64,000 bases of DNA from the NCBI GenBank assembly GCA_947475415.1, contig CANJLH010000007.1, forward strand, positions 114,726 to 178,725, read 5' to 3'. Below are positions 9,137 to 17,615 of the stretch, in pieces (the stretch's first letter is position 1; each line of letters opens with the position of its first letter). The stretch comes from Caulobacteraceae bacterium (GTDB taxonomy: Bacteria; Pseudomonadota; Alphaproteobacteria; Caulobacterales; Caulobacteraceae). Below the pieces are notes generated by a model. That model did not search any database and was not told where the DNA came from. It saw only the letters and a program-made list of their open reading frames with translations. The position numbers and the translations under genes are program-made.

Positions 9137-10861
9137 ATGGCTGACTACGATCTGATCGTTCGCGGCGGCGAGATCCACGACGGAAGCGGCCGACCCGGCT
9201 ACATCGGCGATGTGGCGATCAAGGATGGCCGGATTGCTGCGGTGGGCCAGGTGGCCGGAACAGCGGATGAGGTGATCGACGCCGCGGGCAAGATCGTCAC
9301 CCCGGGCTTCGTGGATATCCACACCCATTACGATGGCCAGGCGACCTGGGAAAACCGCATGGCGCCGTCGTCGAACCACGGCGTCACCTCGGTGGTGATG
9401 GGCAATTGCGGCGTGGGCTTCGCGCCTTGCAAGCCCGAGCAGCGCAAACTGTTGATCGAGGTGATGGAGGGCGTCGAGGACATCCCCGAGGTGGTGATGG
9501 CAGAGGGCATCCCCTGGAACTGGGAAACCTTCCCGGAATACCTGGATGCGTTAAGCCAGCGGGAACTTGACATCGATATCGCCGCCCAGCTTCCGCATTC
9601 GGCGCTGCGGGTCTACGTCATGGGCGAGCGCGGCGCGCGCAAGGAGGCGCCCACAAGCGCCGACCTGCGCCAGATGCGCGAAATCGTCACCGATGCGGTC
9701 AAGGCGGGCGCCCTGGGTGTGACCACGTCTCGCAACCTGATGCACCGCAGCCGGGCCGGCGATCTGGCGCCCAGCCTGCATTCCGATGAAGACGAGCTGC
9801 TGGCCATGGCCGAGGGACTCAAGGACGCTGGCGCCGGCGTCTATCAGCTGATCCCCGACATCGTCGCCGACCTGCGCGAGGAAATCGAGCTGATGCGGCG
9901 CATCACGCGCAAGGCCGAGCGTCCCCTCTCCTTCTCGCTGATCCAGATGGCGACGGGCGATCCCGATGGCTGGCGCAACGCGCTGGCCAAACTTGACGAG
10001 GCGCATGAAGAGGGGCTGGAGCTGCGCGCCCAGGTCTATCCGCGGCCTGTCGGCATGCTCTACGGCCTGGACCTGAGCTTCCACCCATTCGTGTTCCACC
10101 CGAGTTTCCAGGCCATCGCCGAGCTGCCGCTGGCTGAGAAGGTGGCGTCGATGCGCGATCCGCATTTGAAGGCCCAACTGCTCAGCGAACACGCGGTTCA
10201 CACCAACCCCGTCTCCATCAAGACCGCCGCCAACTTCCGCTTCGGCTATCTGATGGGCGACGAGCCGGACTATGAGCCGGATCCCAGGGACCGCATCGAC
10301 AACCTGGCCCGCGAGGCCGGCGTGTCACCCTATGAGTTCATCTACGACAGACTGCTTGACCGGGACGGCCGGCAGATAATCTTCCAGCCGGGCGCCAACT
10401 ACCGCGACGGCAATCTGGACGCGGCGCGCGCCATGGCCGCCCACCCGCGCACGGTGCTGGGCCTGGGCGACGGCGGGGCCCACTACGGCATGATCTGCGA
10501 CGCCAGCTTCCCCACCTTCTATCTGCAGGCCTGGGTGCGCGATCAGGGTCGGGTGGACATCGCCGCGGCGATCCGTGCGCTGACCGTGGAACCGGCCCAG
10601 ACGGTGGGCTTGAACGACCGCGGCCTGTTGGCCCCCGGCTACCGGGCCGACGTGAACGTCATCGACCTGGCGGGCCTGAGGCTGCACGCGCCGCACATGG
10701 TCCGCGACCTGCCGGCCGGCGGCAAGCGGCTGCGCCAGACCGCGGACGGCTATGTGGCGACCATCGTCAAAGGTCAGGTGACCTATCGCGACGGACACCA
10801 CACAGGGGCGCTTCCCGGCCGGTTGGTGCGCGGCGCCCAGTCGGCGCCCGCCCACGCCTGA
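9137..10861 (+). CDS. Amidohydrolase family protein (N-acyl-D-amino-acid deacylase-like)
   Basis: The 574-residue protein belongs to the D-aminoacylase branch of the metal-dependent amidohydrolases. It starts with a small beta-sandwich strand (IVRGGEIHDGSG), then metal ligands His62 and His64 in HTHYDG. The segment NCGVGFAP holds the cysteine that bridges zinc in D-aminoacylase, and a GDGGAHY motif comes late. Known members remove acyl groups from N-acyl-D-amino acids, but many relatives encoded among CoA genes are uncharacterised. It is followed after 46 AT-rich bases by the ACAD/kinase pair, so it may share regulation with them. Confidence 0.87.
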   Translation: MADYDLIVRGGEIHDGSGRPGYIGDVAIKDGRIAAVGQVAGTADEVIDAAGKIVTPGFVDIHTHYDGQATWENRMAPSSNHGVTSVVMGNCGVGFAPCKPEQRKLLIEVMEGVEDIPEVVMAEGIPWNWETFPEYLDALSQRELDIDIAAQLPHSALRVYVMGERGARKEAPTSADLRQMREIVTDAVKAGALGVTTSRNLMHRSRAGDLAPSLHSDEDELLAMAEGLKDAGAGVYQLIPDIVADLREEIELMRRITRKAERPLSFSLIQMATGDPDGWRNALAKLDEAHEEGLELRAQVYPRPVGMLYGLDLSFHPFVFHPSFQAIAELPLAEKVASMRDPHLKAQLLSEHAVHTNPVSIKTAANFRFGYLMGDEPDYEPDPRDRIDNLAREAGVSPYEFIYDRLLDRDGRQIIFQPGANYRDGNLDAARAMAAHPRTVLGLGDGGAHYGMICDASFPTFYLQAWVRDQGRVDIAAAIRALTVEPAQTVGLNDRGLLAPGYRADVNVIDLAGLRLHAPHMVRDLPAGGKRLRQTADGYVATIVKGQVTYRDGHHTGALPGRLVRGAQSAPAHA

Positions 10862-10907
10862 CGGCGATATAATTGTAAATATTTCAATTCTTTAGAGGGT
10901 ATATCTC
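10862..10907 (+). promoter_or_regulatory. AT-rich promoter/operator-like gap
   Basis: These 46 bases are strikingly AT-rich for this genome. They contain TATAAT at 10868-10873. A near-palindrome at 10871-10889 has AATTG/CAATT outer arms and AA/TT inner arms. I see no clear -35 box. The layout suits an operator for a TetR- or FadR-type repressor in front of the ACAD/kinase pair, but no regulator gene is nearby. Confidence 0.35.
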
Positions 10908-12083
10908 ATGAGCGGAGTAGGCCTTGAAGAGGCTCACGCCATCGCGCGACGTGTGGAGGCTTTCGTTCGCGAACAGGTCGTCCCGTTCGAAAAGGACCCT
11001 CGCAACGGCGGCCACGGTCCCGACGAAAGCCTGGTCGTCGAGTTGAAGGACCTGGCCCGCAAGGCCGGGGTTCTCACGCCACACATCCTGCCCGACGGCA
11101 GCCACCTCAACCAGCGTGAAACGGCCATCGTCCTGCGCGCCTCCGGCGTCTCGCCGCTGGGCCCGCTGGCGGTGAACACCATGGCCCCGGACGAGGGCAA
11201 CATGTACCTGTTGGGCAAGGTGGGCGCCCCCGAACAGAAGGCGCGGTTCCTCAAGCCGCTGGTGGAGGGACATTGCCGTTCGGCCTTCCTGATGACCGAG
11301 CCGGCCGGCGAAAACGGCGCAGGCTCTGACCCATCCATGATGCTGACCACCTGCCGGCTGGACGGAAACCACTGGGTGATCAACGGCCGCAAGGCGTTCA
11401 TCACCGGCTACGAGGGCGCCAAGGTCGGCATCGTGATGGCGAAGTCGGACGACGGCGCCTGCATGTTCCTGGTCGACCTGCCGGATCCGGCGATCAAGGT
11501 CGAGCGGATCCTGGACACCATCGATTCCTCCATGCCGGGGGGCCACGCAATCCTCAGCATCGACAACCTGCGGGTCCCGGCCGATCAGATGCTGGGGGCT
11601 TCCGGGGAGGGCTTCAAATACGCCCAGATCCGCCTGTCGCCGGCCCGGCTGTCGCACTGCATGCGCTGGCACGGGTCCTGTACCCGCGCCCATGAAATCG
11701 CCGTGGACTACGCCACCCGCCGCAAAGCCTTCGGCCAGCTGCTGATCGACCATGAAGGCGTGGGCTTCATGCTGGCCGACAACATGATCGACCTGAAACA
11801 GGCCGAGCTAATGATCGACTGGTGCGCTGGCGTGCTGGATTCCGGCTCTCTGGGCACGGTGGAAAGCTCCATGGCCAAGGTGGCGGTGTCGGAGGCCCTG
11901 TTCCGGGTGGCCGACCGCTGCGTGCAGGTGATGGGCGGCACCGGGGTCACCGGCGACACCATCGTCGAGCAGGTGTTCCGCGAAATCCGCTCGTTCCGCA
12001 TTTATGACGGGCCCACCGAGGTCCACAAATGGTCACTGGCCAAGAAGATCAAGCGCGACAAACTAGGATCCAGCCGCACATGA
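10908..12083 (+). CDS. Acyl-CoA dehydrogenase, ACAD10/11-like
   Basis: Full-length 391-residue ACAD. The middle-domain FAD loop includes MTEPAGENGAGSDPS. The C-terminal motif reads IYDGPTEVH, with Asp367 where medium-chain ACADs have catalytic Glu in YEGT. From memory, human ACAD11 has a similar DGPDEVH form. The next gene is an aminoglycoside-phosphotransferase-fold kinase overlapping by ATGA, recreating in two genes the kinase-ACAD architecture of ACAD10/11 and the LvaA/LvaC pair of levulinate catabolism. On that basis it may remove phosphate from a 4-phosphoacyl-CoA to give an enoyl-CoA (inference). Confidence 0.9.
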   Translation: MSGVGLEEAHAIARRVEAFVREQVVPFEKDPRNGGHGPDESLVVELKDLARKAGVLTPHILPDGSHLNQRETAIVLRASGVSPLGPLAVNTMAPDEGNMYLLGKVGAPEQKARFLKPLVEGHCRSAFLMTEPAGENGAGSDPSMMLTTCRLDGNHWVINGRKAFITGYEGAKVGIVMAKSDDGACMFLVDLPDPAIKVERILDTIDSSMPGGHAILSIDNLRVPADQMLGASGEGFKYAQIRLSPARLSHCMRWHGSCTRAHEIAVDYATRRKAFGQLLIDHEGVGFMLADNMIDLKQAELMIDWCAGVLDSGSLGTVESSMAKVAVSEALFRVADRCVQVMGGTGVTGDTIVEQVFREIRSFRIYDGPTEVHKWSLAKKIKRDKLGSSRT

Positions 12084-13147
12084 GTCTGGCGGCGGAGGAC
12101 AATTCGGGCACGACGGCGGTGCGAGAGAGCCACCGTTTCGATGAGGCCCGGCTGGCGGACTGGATGGCGGCCAAAGTCGAGGGCTACCAGGGCCCGCTCA
12201 CCGTGCAACAGTTCAAGGGCGGGCAATCCAATCCCACCTACAAGCTGATCACGCCGGGCCAGAACTACGTCCTGCGCAAGAAGCCGCCGGGCCAGCTCTT
12301 GAAAGGCGCCCACGCCGTGGACCGTGAGGCGCGGGTCATGGCGGCACTGGGCCAGACCGGCTTTCCAGCCCCGCGCATTTTCGGCCTTTGCACCGACGAC
12401 GCCGTGATCGGGACCTGGTTCTACGTCATGGACTGCGTCGACGGCCGCATCATCTGGGACAACACCTTCCCGGACATGACCCGCGAAGCCCGCGCCGCCC
12501 ACTTCGACGCCATGAACGCCACCATCGCTGCCCTGCACACCACGGACGTCAACGCGGTGGGCCTCGGCGATTTCGGCCGCCACGGCAGCTATTTCGAGCG
12601 CCAGATCGGTCTGTGGACCCGCCAGTACCTCGCCGACGAGGACGCCGGCCGCGACCCCAACATGGACCGGCTGATCGCCTGGCTGCCCGACCACATTCCG
12701 CCGGGCGACGAGACCTCCATCGTCCACGGCGACTACCGCTGCGACAACATGATCTTCCACCCCACCGAGCCCAGGGTGGTCGCAGTGCTGGACTGGGAAC
12801 TGTCGACCCTCGGCCACCCATTGGCCGACTTCACCTACCACTCGATGATGTACCAGATGCCGCCGGACATCGTCGCCGGCCTGGCCGGCGCGGACCTGGC
12901 CGCGCTGGGCATCCCGACGGAGGAAGAGTACGTCGCCGCCTACTGTGCGCGCACAGGCCGCAAGAGCATCCCCCAGTACGACTTCTACATCGCCTTCAAC
13001 TTCTTCCGCATCGCCGCCATCTTCCACGGCATCAAGGGCCGCATGCTCCGCGGAACCGCCGCCTCGGAAAACGCCGCCACCCGCGCGGCCAACCTGCCGC
13101 GCCTGGCCGAGATCGCCTGGCGGCAGGCGCAGAAGGCGGGGGCTTAA
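12080..13147 (+). CDS. Phosphotransferase (APH/ACAD10-11 kinase-like)
   Basis: This 355-residue kinase-fold protein has a glycine-rich GGQSN loop near 48-51, Lys67/68 as the ATP-contact lysine, the catalytic loop HGDYRCDN (217-224) and metal-binding DWE at 238-240. These match the APH-type kinase domain fused to ACAD10/11 and the levulinate pathway kinase LvaA. Its ATG at 12080 overlaps the ACAD stop as ATGA, so the two are translationally coupled. Expected role: ATP-dependent phosphorylation of a hydroxyacyl-CoA for the neighbouring ACAD. Sugar or drug kinase activity is unlikely in this context. Confidence 0.88.
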   Translation: MSLAAEDNSGTTAVRESHRFDEARLADWMAAKVEGYQGPLTVQQFKGGQSNPTYKLITPGQNYVLRKKPPGQLLKGAHAVDREARVMAALGQTGFPAPRIFGLCTDDAVIGTWFYVMDCVDGRIIWDNTFPDMTREARAAHFDAMNATIAALHTTDVNAVGLGDFGRHGSYFERQIGLWTRQYLADEDAGRDPNMDRLIAWLPDHIPPGDETSIVHGDYRCDNMIFHPTEPRVVAVLDWELSTLGHPLADFTYHSMMYQMPPDIVAGLAGADLAALGIPTEEEYVAAYCARTGRKSIPQYDFYIAFNFFRIAAIFHGIKGRMLRGTAASENAATRAANLPRLAEIAWRQAQKAGA

Positions 13148-13203
13148 GGGGGCGCAGGGTTACGGATCGCGGTCGGGCCGCCCACGACTGAGCGCCCCCC
13201 GCA

Positions 13204-13353
13204 CCGCTCATTCCCGCGCAGGCGGGAACCCAGGTTTTTTTGTTGAATCAGACAATTATGAATTAGAATGAATAACCTGTCCCCGGTTTCCCAGATTCAG
13301 CCTGGGTGTCTGGTGGGTTCCACCTGGGTCCCGGCCTTCATCGGGATGAGCGG
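13204..13353. repeat. Paired inverted repeat (REP/BIME-like), copy 1 of family A
   Basis: Two 31-bp arms, 13204-13234 and 13323-13353, are imperfect inverted copies of each other. Each carries an inner palindrome (CCCGCnnAGGCGGG type), and together they enclose an AT-richer core. The left arm is identical to that of the copy at 63578-63695. The right arm ends in GAGCGG followed by AGAA in both copies. Here that edge supplies the GGAG just before the ATG at 13363. Confidence 0.8.
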
Positions 13354-13362
13354 AGAACGATC

Positions 13363-14298
13363 ATGCCTGTACGTGCAGGACTAGGGCTCGCGGAGTTTCC
13401 GTTCTCGGACGCGGCCGCCTTCTGGAAGTGGATCGATCTCTGCGACGCGGGCGGGGTGGATTCGATGTGGCAGTCGGACCGGCTCACCGGACCGCAGCCG
13501 TTCCTGGAGGCCATGAGCCTGATGGCGGCGCTCGCCGGGCGCACCCGGCGGCTGAAATTCGGGATGAACGTGCTGTCCATCGGCTTTCGCGAACCCCTGG
13601 TGATCGCCAAGGCCTGCGCCACTATTGATTTCCTTTCGAACGGACGGATGCTGCCGGCGTTCGGCATCGGCAACCTCAATTCCCCGGACTGGACCGCCAC
13701 CGGCCTGCCCACGGCGGGTCAGGGCGGGCGCACCGACGAGGCGCTGGACATCATCGCGGCCCTCTGGCGCGGCGAGACCGTCGACACCGACGGCAAGTGG
13801 TTCAAATACAGGAACGCCTCCATCGCCCCCCTGCCCGTGCAGAAGCCCCTGCCCCTTTGGATCGGCGGGTCCAGCCCGGCGGCGATCCGGCGCACGGGGC
13901 GGATCGGCACCGGCTGGTCGGCGGGGCTGGAGAGCCCGGCCCAGGTGGCGCCGGTGGTGGCCGCCATCAAGGCCGCCGCCATCGCGGCGGGGCGGGAAAT
14001 GGACCCGGAACACTTCGGCGCCGGCTTCTTCTACCGCTTCGGGCCGGCCGACGATCCGCAGGTTGAGGCACGGCGCGTGGGCCTGCAGAAGGCCTATCCC
14101 CAGCGCGACCTCACCGACATCATCGTCACCGGCGGGGCGGCGGAGATCATCCAGCGGGTGGCCGACTACCACGCAGCCGGGATCACCAAGTTCATTCTAA
14201 GGCCCTTAGGCCGCGGCGACGAGGACATCTACGACCAGACCCGCCGGCTGATCGAGACGGTGCTGCCCAACCTGCCGCAGCCGAAGATCCCGGTTTAA
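13363..14298 (+). CDS. LLM-class flavin-dependent oxidoreductase (luciferase-like)
   Basis: This 311-residue protein has the bacterial luciferase-like TIM barrel. Diagnostic segments are an N-terminal GLAEFPFSD, a DFLSNGRMLPAFGIGN stretch where the family usually has GR..LG.G.G, and PLPLWIGG before the C-terminal third. Members use FMNH2 or F420 for monooxygenation or hydride transfer; which cofactor applies is unclear. I chose the ATG at 13363 because its GGAG site is well spaced and the fold begins there. It is flanked by two repeat elements, family A upstream and family B downstream, and appears monocistronic. Confidence 0.87.
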   Translation: MPVRAGLGLAEFPFSDAAAFWKWIDLCDAGGVDSMWQSDRLTGPQPFLEAMSLMAALAGRTRRLKFGMNVLSIGFREPLVIAKACATIDFLSNGRMLPAFGIGNLNSPDWTATGLPTAGQGGRTDEALDIIAALWRGETVDTDGKWFKYRNASIAPLPVQKPLPLWIGGSSPAAIRRTGRIGTGWSAGLESPAQVAPVVAAIKAAAIAAGREMDPEHFGAGFFYRFGPADDPQVEARRVGLQKAYPQRDLTDIIVTGGAAEIIQRVADYHAAGITKFILRPLGRGDEDIYDQTRRLIETVLPNLPQPKIPV

Positions 14299-14306
14299 TA
14301 AGGAGG

Positions 14307-14463
14307 CCCTTCTCCCTGCAGGGAGAAGGTGGCCTCCCGCCAGGGAGGTCGGATGAGGGGCCACACCGAGGTCTGGGATAGGCCACTGTTATCACGTTGC
14401 AAATTCCGTGCAGCCCCTCATCCGTCAGCTTCGCCGCCACCTTCTCCCTTGAGGGAGAAGGGG
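14307..14463. repeat. Paired inverted repeat (family B) between convergent genes
   Basis: A perfect 22-bp palindrome (CCTTCTCCCT plus its complement, 14308-14329) begins arm 1, which runs to GGATGAGGGG at 14360. Arm 2 (14414-14463) is the inverted form, from CCCCTCATCCG to a near-perfect version of the same palindrome at 14440-14461. About 53 bp separate the arms. It sits between the convergent genes ending at 14298 and 14513, so it can act as a bidirectional terminator or RNA stabiliser. This sequence type is common in alphaproteobacterial intergenic repeats. Confidence 0.8.
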
Positions 14464-14512
14464 TCCCGCTGGGCGGCGGATCATGGTCTTGCCGGGTTCA
14501 CCCCCGGCTGGC

Positions 14513-15301
14513 TCACGCCGTCGAGGCGGGCGTGCGGTCGAACGCCTCCAGCAGCAATGCGCTGCGCTTGGCGATGATCGGCCGGTATTCCCCGTGGGTG
14601 AGGATGTAGAGGTCACCCGCCCGGATCGCGGCCACCACCCGCTCCCCCACCATGGCCGCGTCTAGGCCCGCCGCCGAGGCGCTCTGCACCGTGCGCTCGC
14701 GGGGCTTGTTGCCCAGCGCCAGCGAGGTCTCCCCCAGACGGGTCTGGATCAGGCCGGGGCAGAGCACCGATACGCCCACCCCGTGCGGCTCCATCTCCTT
14801 GAGCAGCACCTCGCTGATCCCCACCACGGCGAACTTGGCCGCCGTGTAGCCGCCGAGGTTCATATTGGCCATCAGCCCGGCCATGGAGGCGGTGTTGACG
14901 ATATGGCCCCTTCCCCGGGACCGCAGGTCGGCGGCGAAGGCGGAGATGCCGTTGTAGACGCCGGTGAGGTTGATGGAGATCACCCGGTCGAAGTCCTCCG
15001 GGTCCATGTCGGCGAAGGGGTTCTGGCAGGGGCCGATGCCAGCGTTGTTGACCACGATGTCGGTGGGACCGTTGACGGCTTCCGCCGCGGCCTTGGCGGT
15101 CTGCCAATTGGCCCGGTCGCGTACATCCAGCCGCACCCCGAACGCGCCGGGCACGGTGGGAACCACCCGGTCCAGCTCCGCCTGGTCGATGTCGGCCAGG
15201 GTGACCTTGGCCCCGGCGGCGGCGAGCGCGCGGCCGATGGACAGGCCGATGCCGCTGGCGCCCCCGCTGATGAAAGCGGCGCTTCCCGCAATGTCCTGCA
15301 T
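14513..15301 (-). CDS. Short-chain dehydrogenase/reductase (SDR)
   Basis: Classical 262-residue SDR with SGGASGIG cofactor loop, Asp37 (LADID) suggesting NAD(H), NNAG at 85-88, Ser139, Tyr152 and Lys156 (YTAAK). The C-terminus lacks the usual VDGG end and continues with YILTHGEYRP, a form seen in SDRs where the end binds differently. It is last of a minus-strand unit with a hydratase (63 bp gap) and a nitronate monooxygenase-like gene. A hydroxyacyl or alcohol dehydrogenase role is likely. Confidence 0.88.
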   Translation of the reverse strand: MQDIAGSAAFISGGASGIGLSIGRALAAAGAKVTLADIDQAELDRVVPTVPGAFGVRLDVRDRANWQTAKAAAEAVNGPTDIVVNNAGIGPCQNPFADMDPEDFDRVISINLTGVYNGISAFAADLRSRGRGHIVNTASMAGLMANMNLGGYTAAKFAVVGISEVLLKEMEPHGVGVSVLCPGLIQTRLGETSLALGNKPRERTVQSASAAGLDAAMVGERVVAAIRAGDLYILTHGEYRPIIAKRSALLLEAFDRTPASTA

Positions 15302-15364
15302 GTGTTTCCTCCTGGTTCGCGCCTGCGGGTTATCGCCCCGTTTCGCATGTCATCCCCCGACGCG

Positions 15365-16159
15365 TCAGCGCAGGCTGTAGACCTTCTGCCTGGCCATCAC
15401 CTCGTCGCGGTTGACCTCCGGCACGCCGACGGCGTTGCCGAGCAGGCAATACTTCAGCCCGGTGTGCAGGCTGGCGTTACGGGTCATGTCCATGGATTCC
15501 CAGATGGCGCGGACCGTGCCCTGGGTGGCCGCGGAGGGCTTGTTGGCGATGGTGGCGGCGATCTGGTGGGCGCGGGTCCACAGATCGTCGCGGGGTACGA
15601 TCTCACTCACCAGGCTCACCCGCAGGGCCGTCTCGGCGCACATCCGCTCATCGTTGCCCATCAGCGCCATGCGCAGAACGTCTCCGATCGGTATGCGCCA
15701 GCGCAGGCCAATCGGTTCCAGTGCCGCGGTCATGCCGTAGGTGACGTGGGGATCGAAGAACTCCGCGTCCGGCGAGCATACGACGATGTCGGATTCGTTG
15801 ATCCAGTAGAGCGCGCCGCCGCCGCACAGGCCATGTACGGCGGCGATCACCGGCTTCCAGCACAGGTTGGCCTTGGGGCCCAACAGCTCACCAGGGTCGC
15901 GCTGGTTCCACAGCTGGTCGGACCCCAGGGTGTTGCTGCGCACGCGCACGTCGGCCCCGGTGGAGAAAGCCCGGCCCGGCGCGGCGCGGATCACCACGGC
16001 GTTCACGTCCGTATCCTCGGCGATCTCCTGCCAGAGCGAACGGAACTCCGTGCACATCTGATAGGTGAAGGAGTTCAGCGCCTGGGGGCGGTTGATGGTG
16101 ATGGTGCCGACCTTGTCGGGGGTTTTGTCATAGAGGATGGTCTCAAAGCGGCCGGTCAT
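15365..16159 (-). CDS. Enoyl-CoA hydratase/isomerase family protein lacking both catalytic Glu
   Basis: Crotonase-fold protein, 264 residues. Oxyanion-hole segments are STGADV and GGGALYW, but the position of the first catalytic glutamate (GGGCE in rat hydratase) is Leu. The second lies in EFFDPHVTYG, with no glutamate at the aligned site. The gene at 47943 shares the FFDPH core and the late AETALR, LW.RA and IWES.D segments, so the two are close paralogues of one subtype. The reaction may be isomerisation, C-C hydrolysis or hydration with other groups. It is the middle gene of a minus-strand unit. Confidence 0.85.
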   Translation of the reverse strand: MTGRFETILYDKTPDKVGTITINRPQALNSFTYQMCTEFRSLWQEIAEDTDVNAVVIRAAPGRAFSTGADVRVRSNTLGSDQLWNQRDPGELLGPKANLCWKPVIAAVHGLCGGGALYWINESDIVVCSPDAEFFDPHVTYGMTAALEPIGLRWRIPIGDVLRMALMGNDERMCAETALRVSLVSEIVPRDDLWTRAHQIAATIANKPSAATQGTVRAIWESMDMTRNASLHTGLKYCLLGNAVGVPEVNRDEVMARQKVYSLR

Positions 16160-16225
16160 ATCGTCTCTCCGGGAGATGTGGATTCGTGGGTTTGGGGACC
16201 GTCGCGGAATTTGCGGGCGTCCCGG

Positions 16226-17221
16226 TCAAGCGCTTAGCGCTTCGCCCGACTGCCGCGCCGCATCCGCCATATCTGGGATCTGGCAAGCGGCGACGTATTC
16301 CTGGCGCAAGCGCTTCACCAGTTCAGCGACGGTGGGCACATCGTTGATCAGGTCCATCGCCTGTCCGCCGCTCCAGATATCGCGCCACGGAGTCACACCC
16401 TCTGGCAGGTGGCTGCGATCGCGATGGCCCTTGGCCACCGGCAGGTCGTCCGGATCCAGGCCCACCAGACGCAGGGAGTTCTTCATCCAGTTGGCCGGGA
16501 CACCGGTGACCTTGGGCGTGAAGATCAGATCCTGGGAAGTGTCGTCAGCCAGCATCTGGCTGTAGCGCGGGTCGACCCGGGCCTCCTTGGTGGCGATCAT
16601 GCGGGTGCCGAGATAGGCCAGGTCCGCGCCCAGGATCTCGCCCGCGCGGATCACCGCCCCGGTGGCCACCGCGCCGGCCATGATGATGGTCCCATTGAAC
16701 ATCTGACGCACCTTCGGCACCAGCACCAGGTGGCTCATGGTCCCGGAGTGGCCGCCGCCGCCAGCGCCAATGCAGGTCATGCCGTCAACGCCGGCCTGCA
16801 TGGCCTTTTCGGCGTGCTTGAGGCTGGTGACGTCGTGCCAGATGACGCCGCCGTAATCGTGCACCCTTTTGGCCATCTCGGAGGGATTGCCCATGGCGGT
16901 GATGAAGATCTTGATGCCGTATTTGGCGCAGAGCTTCATGTCCTCGGCGATCTCGTCGAGGGACTTCTGGGTCGACAGATTGATCGCCAGCGGCCCGACG
17001 CGGGTGTTCGGATTGGCGTCGCGGAATTGCTTCAGATCGTCGTCGATCTGCTTCATCCAGCCTTCGAATTCCTCGAACCGCTTGGCGTTCTGGGGCGGCA
17101 GCGCGCCGATGATGCCGGACTTGCAGGCCTCAGTGACCAGCTCGGGGCCTGTGACCGCGGTCATGGGCGCGCAGACCGCCGGAAGCGCCAGGTGGCTGCG
17201 AATATTCGGATCCAAGGCCAT
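16226..17221 (-). CDS. Nitronate monooxygenase family flavoprotein
   Basis: This 331-residue FMN-type TIM barrel fits the nitronate monooxygenase/2-nitropropane dioxygenase family: an N-terminal LPAVCAPM segment, and GAGGGGHSG near mid-protein carrying the conserved His and phosphate-binding glycines. Members oxidise alkyl nitronates, but the family also holds enoyl reductase-like and uncharacterised flavoproteins often found in lipid-catabolic clusters. It is first of the unit with the hydratase and SDR, and divergent from the HyuA unit. An acyl-CoA or terpenoid substrate is as plausible as a nitronate. Confidence 0.85.
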   Translation of the reverse strand: MALDPNIRSHLALPAVCAPMTAVTGPELVTEACKSGIIGALPPQNAKRFEEFEGWMKQIDDDLKQFRDANPNTRVGPLAINLSTQKSLDEIAEDMKLCAKYGIKIFITAMGNPSEMAKRVHDYGGVIWHDVTSLKHAEKAMQAGVDGMTCIGAGGGGHSGTMSHLVLVPKVRQMFNGTIIMAGAVATGAVIRAGEILGADLAYLGTRMIATKEARVDPRYSQMLADDTSQDLIFTPKVTGVPANWMKNSLRLVGLDPDDLPVAKGHRDRSHLPEGVTPWRDIWSGGQAMDLINDVPTVAELVKRLRQEYVAACQIPDMADAARQSGEALSA

Positions 17222-17375
17222 TCAGGTCCCCATTTTGCGATGACAAAGCCGGACGCCGCGAACCTGGAATATGGCTCGCCCTCGTCGCGCCGTTAACGCA
17301 TCATCCGGTCAGTTTCGGCGCAGGGCAACCATCGAAAGAACGGTTTGTGGCGTTTGATCTGGGCGGAGGAGCCAT

Positions 17376-17615
17376 ATGGCCAATCTGGCGAAGCCGATGA
17401 GCGTGGAAAAGGTACCGGTGGCCGGAGTCTGTCCCGAATGCGGGGCGCATGCGCTGAAACGCTACGAGGCGCTCTCGGCCGGCGGCTGGTTTCAGGTGGT
17501 CAAGTGCCAGGACTGTCTGGCTAGCGTCGAACGCAAGCCGTGGAAACGCCTGGGGTACGTAGACCGTGGCCACGTGGACGTGATCCTCAACGCGCGCAAG
17601 GCGGCCAAACCATGA
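17376..17615 (+). CDS. Small zinc-ribbon protein coupled to a HyuA-type gene
   Basis: 79-residue protein with a predicted zinc ribbon made of CPEC (about 24-27) and CQDC (about 50-53), then a basic tail. GGAGGAG precedes the ATG. Its stop overlaps the next ATG as ATGA (17612), so the two products are probably made in a fixed ratio and may bind each other. Acetone and acetophenone carboxylases pair HyuA-type subunits with a small zinc-containing subunit, and this may be an analogue. I do not recognise a named family; no activity is assigned. Confidence 0.75.
   Translation: MANLAKPMSVEKVPVAGVCPECGAHALKRYEALSAGGWFQVVKCQDCLASVERKPWKRLGYVDRGHVDVILNARKAAKP

Noticed and set aside
9020..9379. Upstream in-frame extension of the zinc alcohol dehydrogenase
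   Set aside because: The extra 120 codons overlap the divergent amidohydrolase and have no protein-like pattern; AGGAG before 9019 fixes the start.
13148..13203. Terminator after the kinase gene at 13147
   Set aside because: GGGGGCGC and GCGCCCCC can pair, but the loop is about 37 bases and no T-tract follows.
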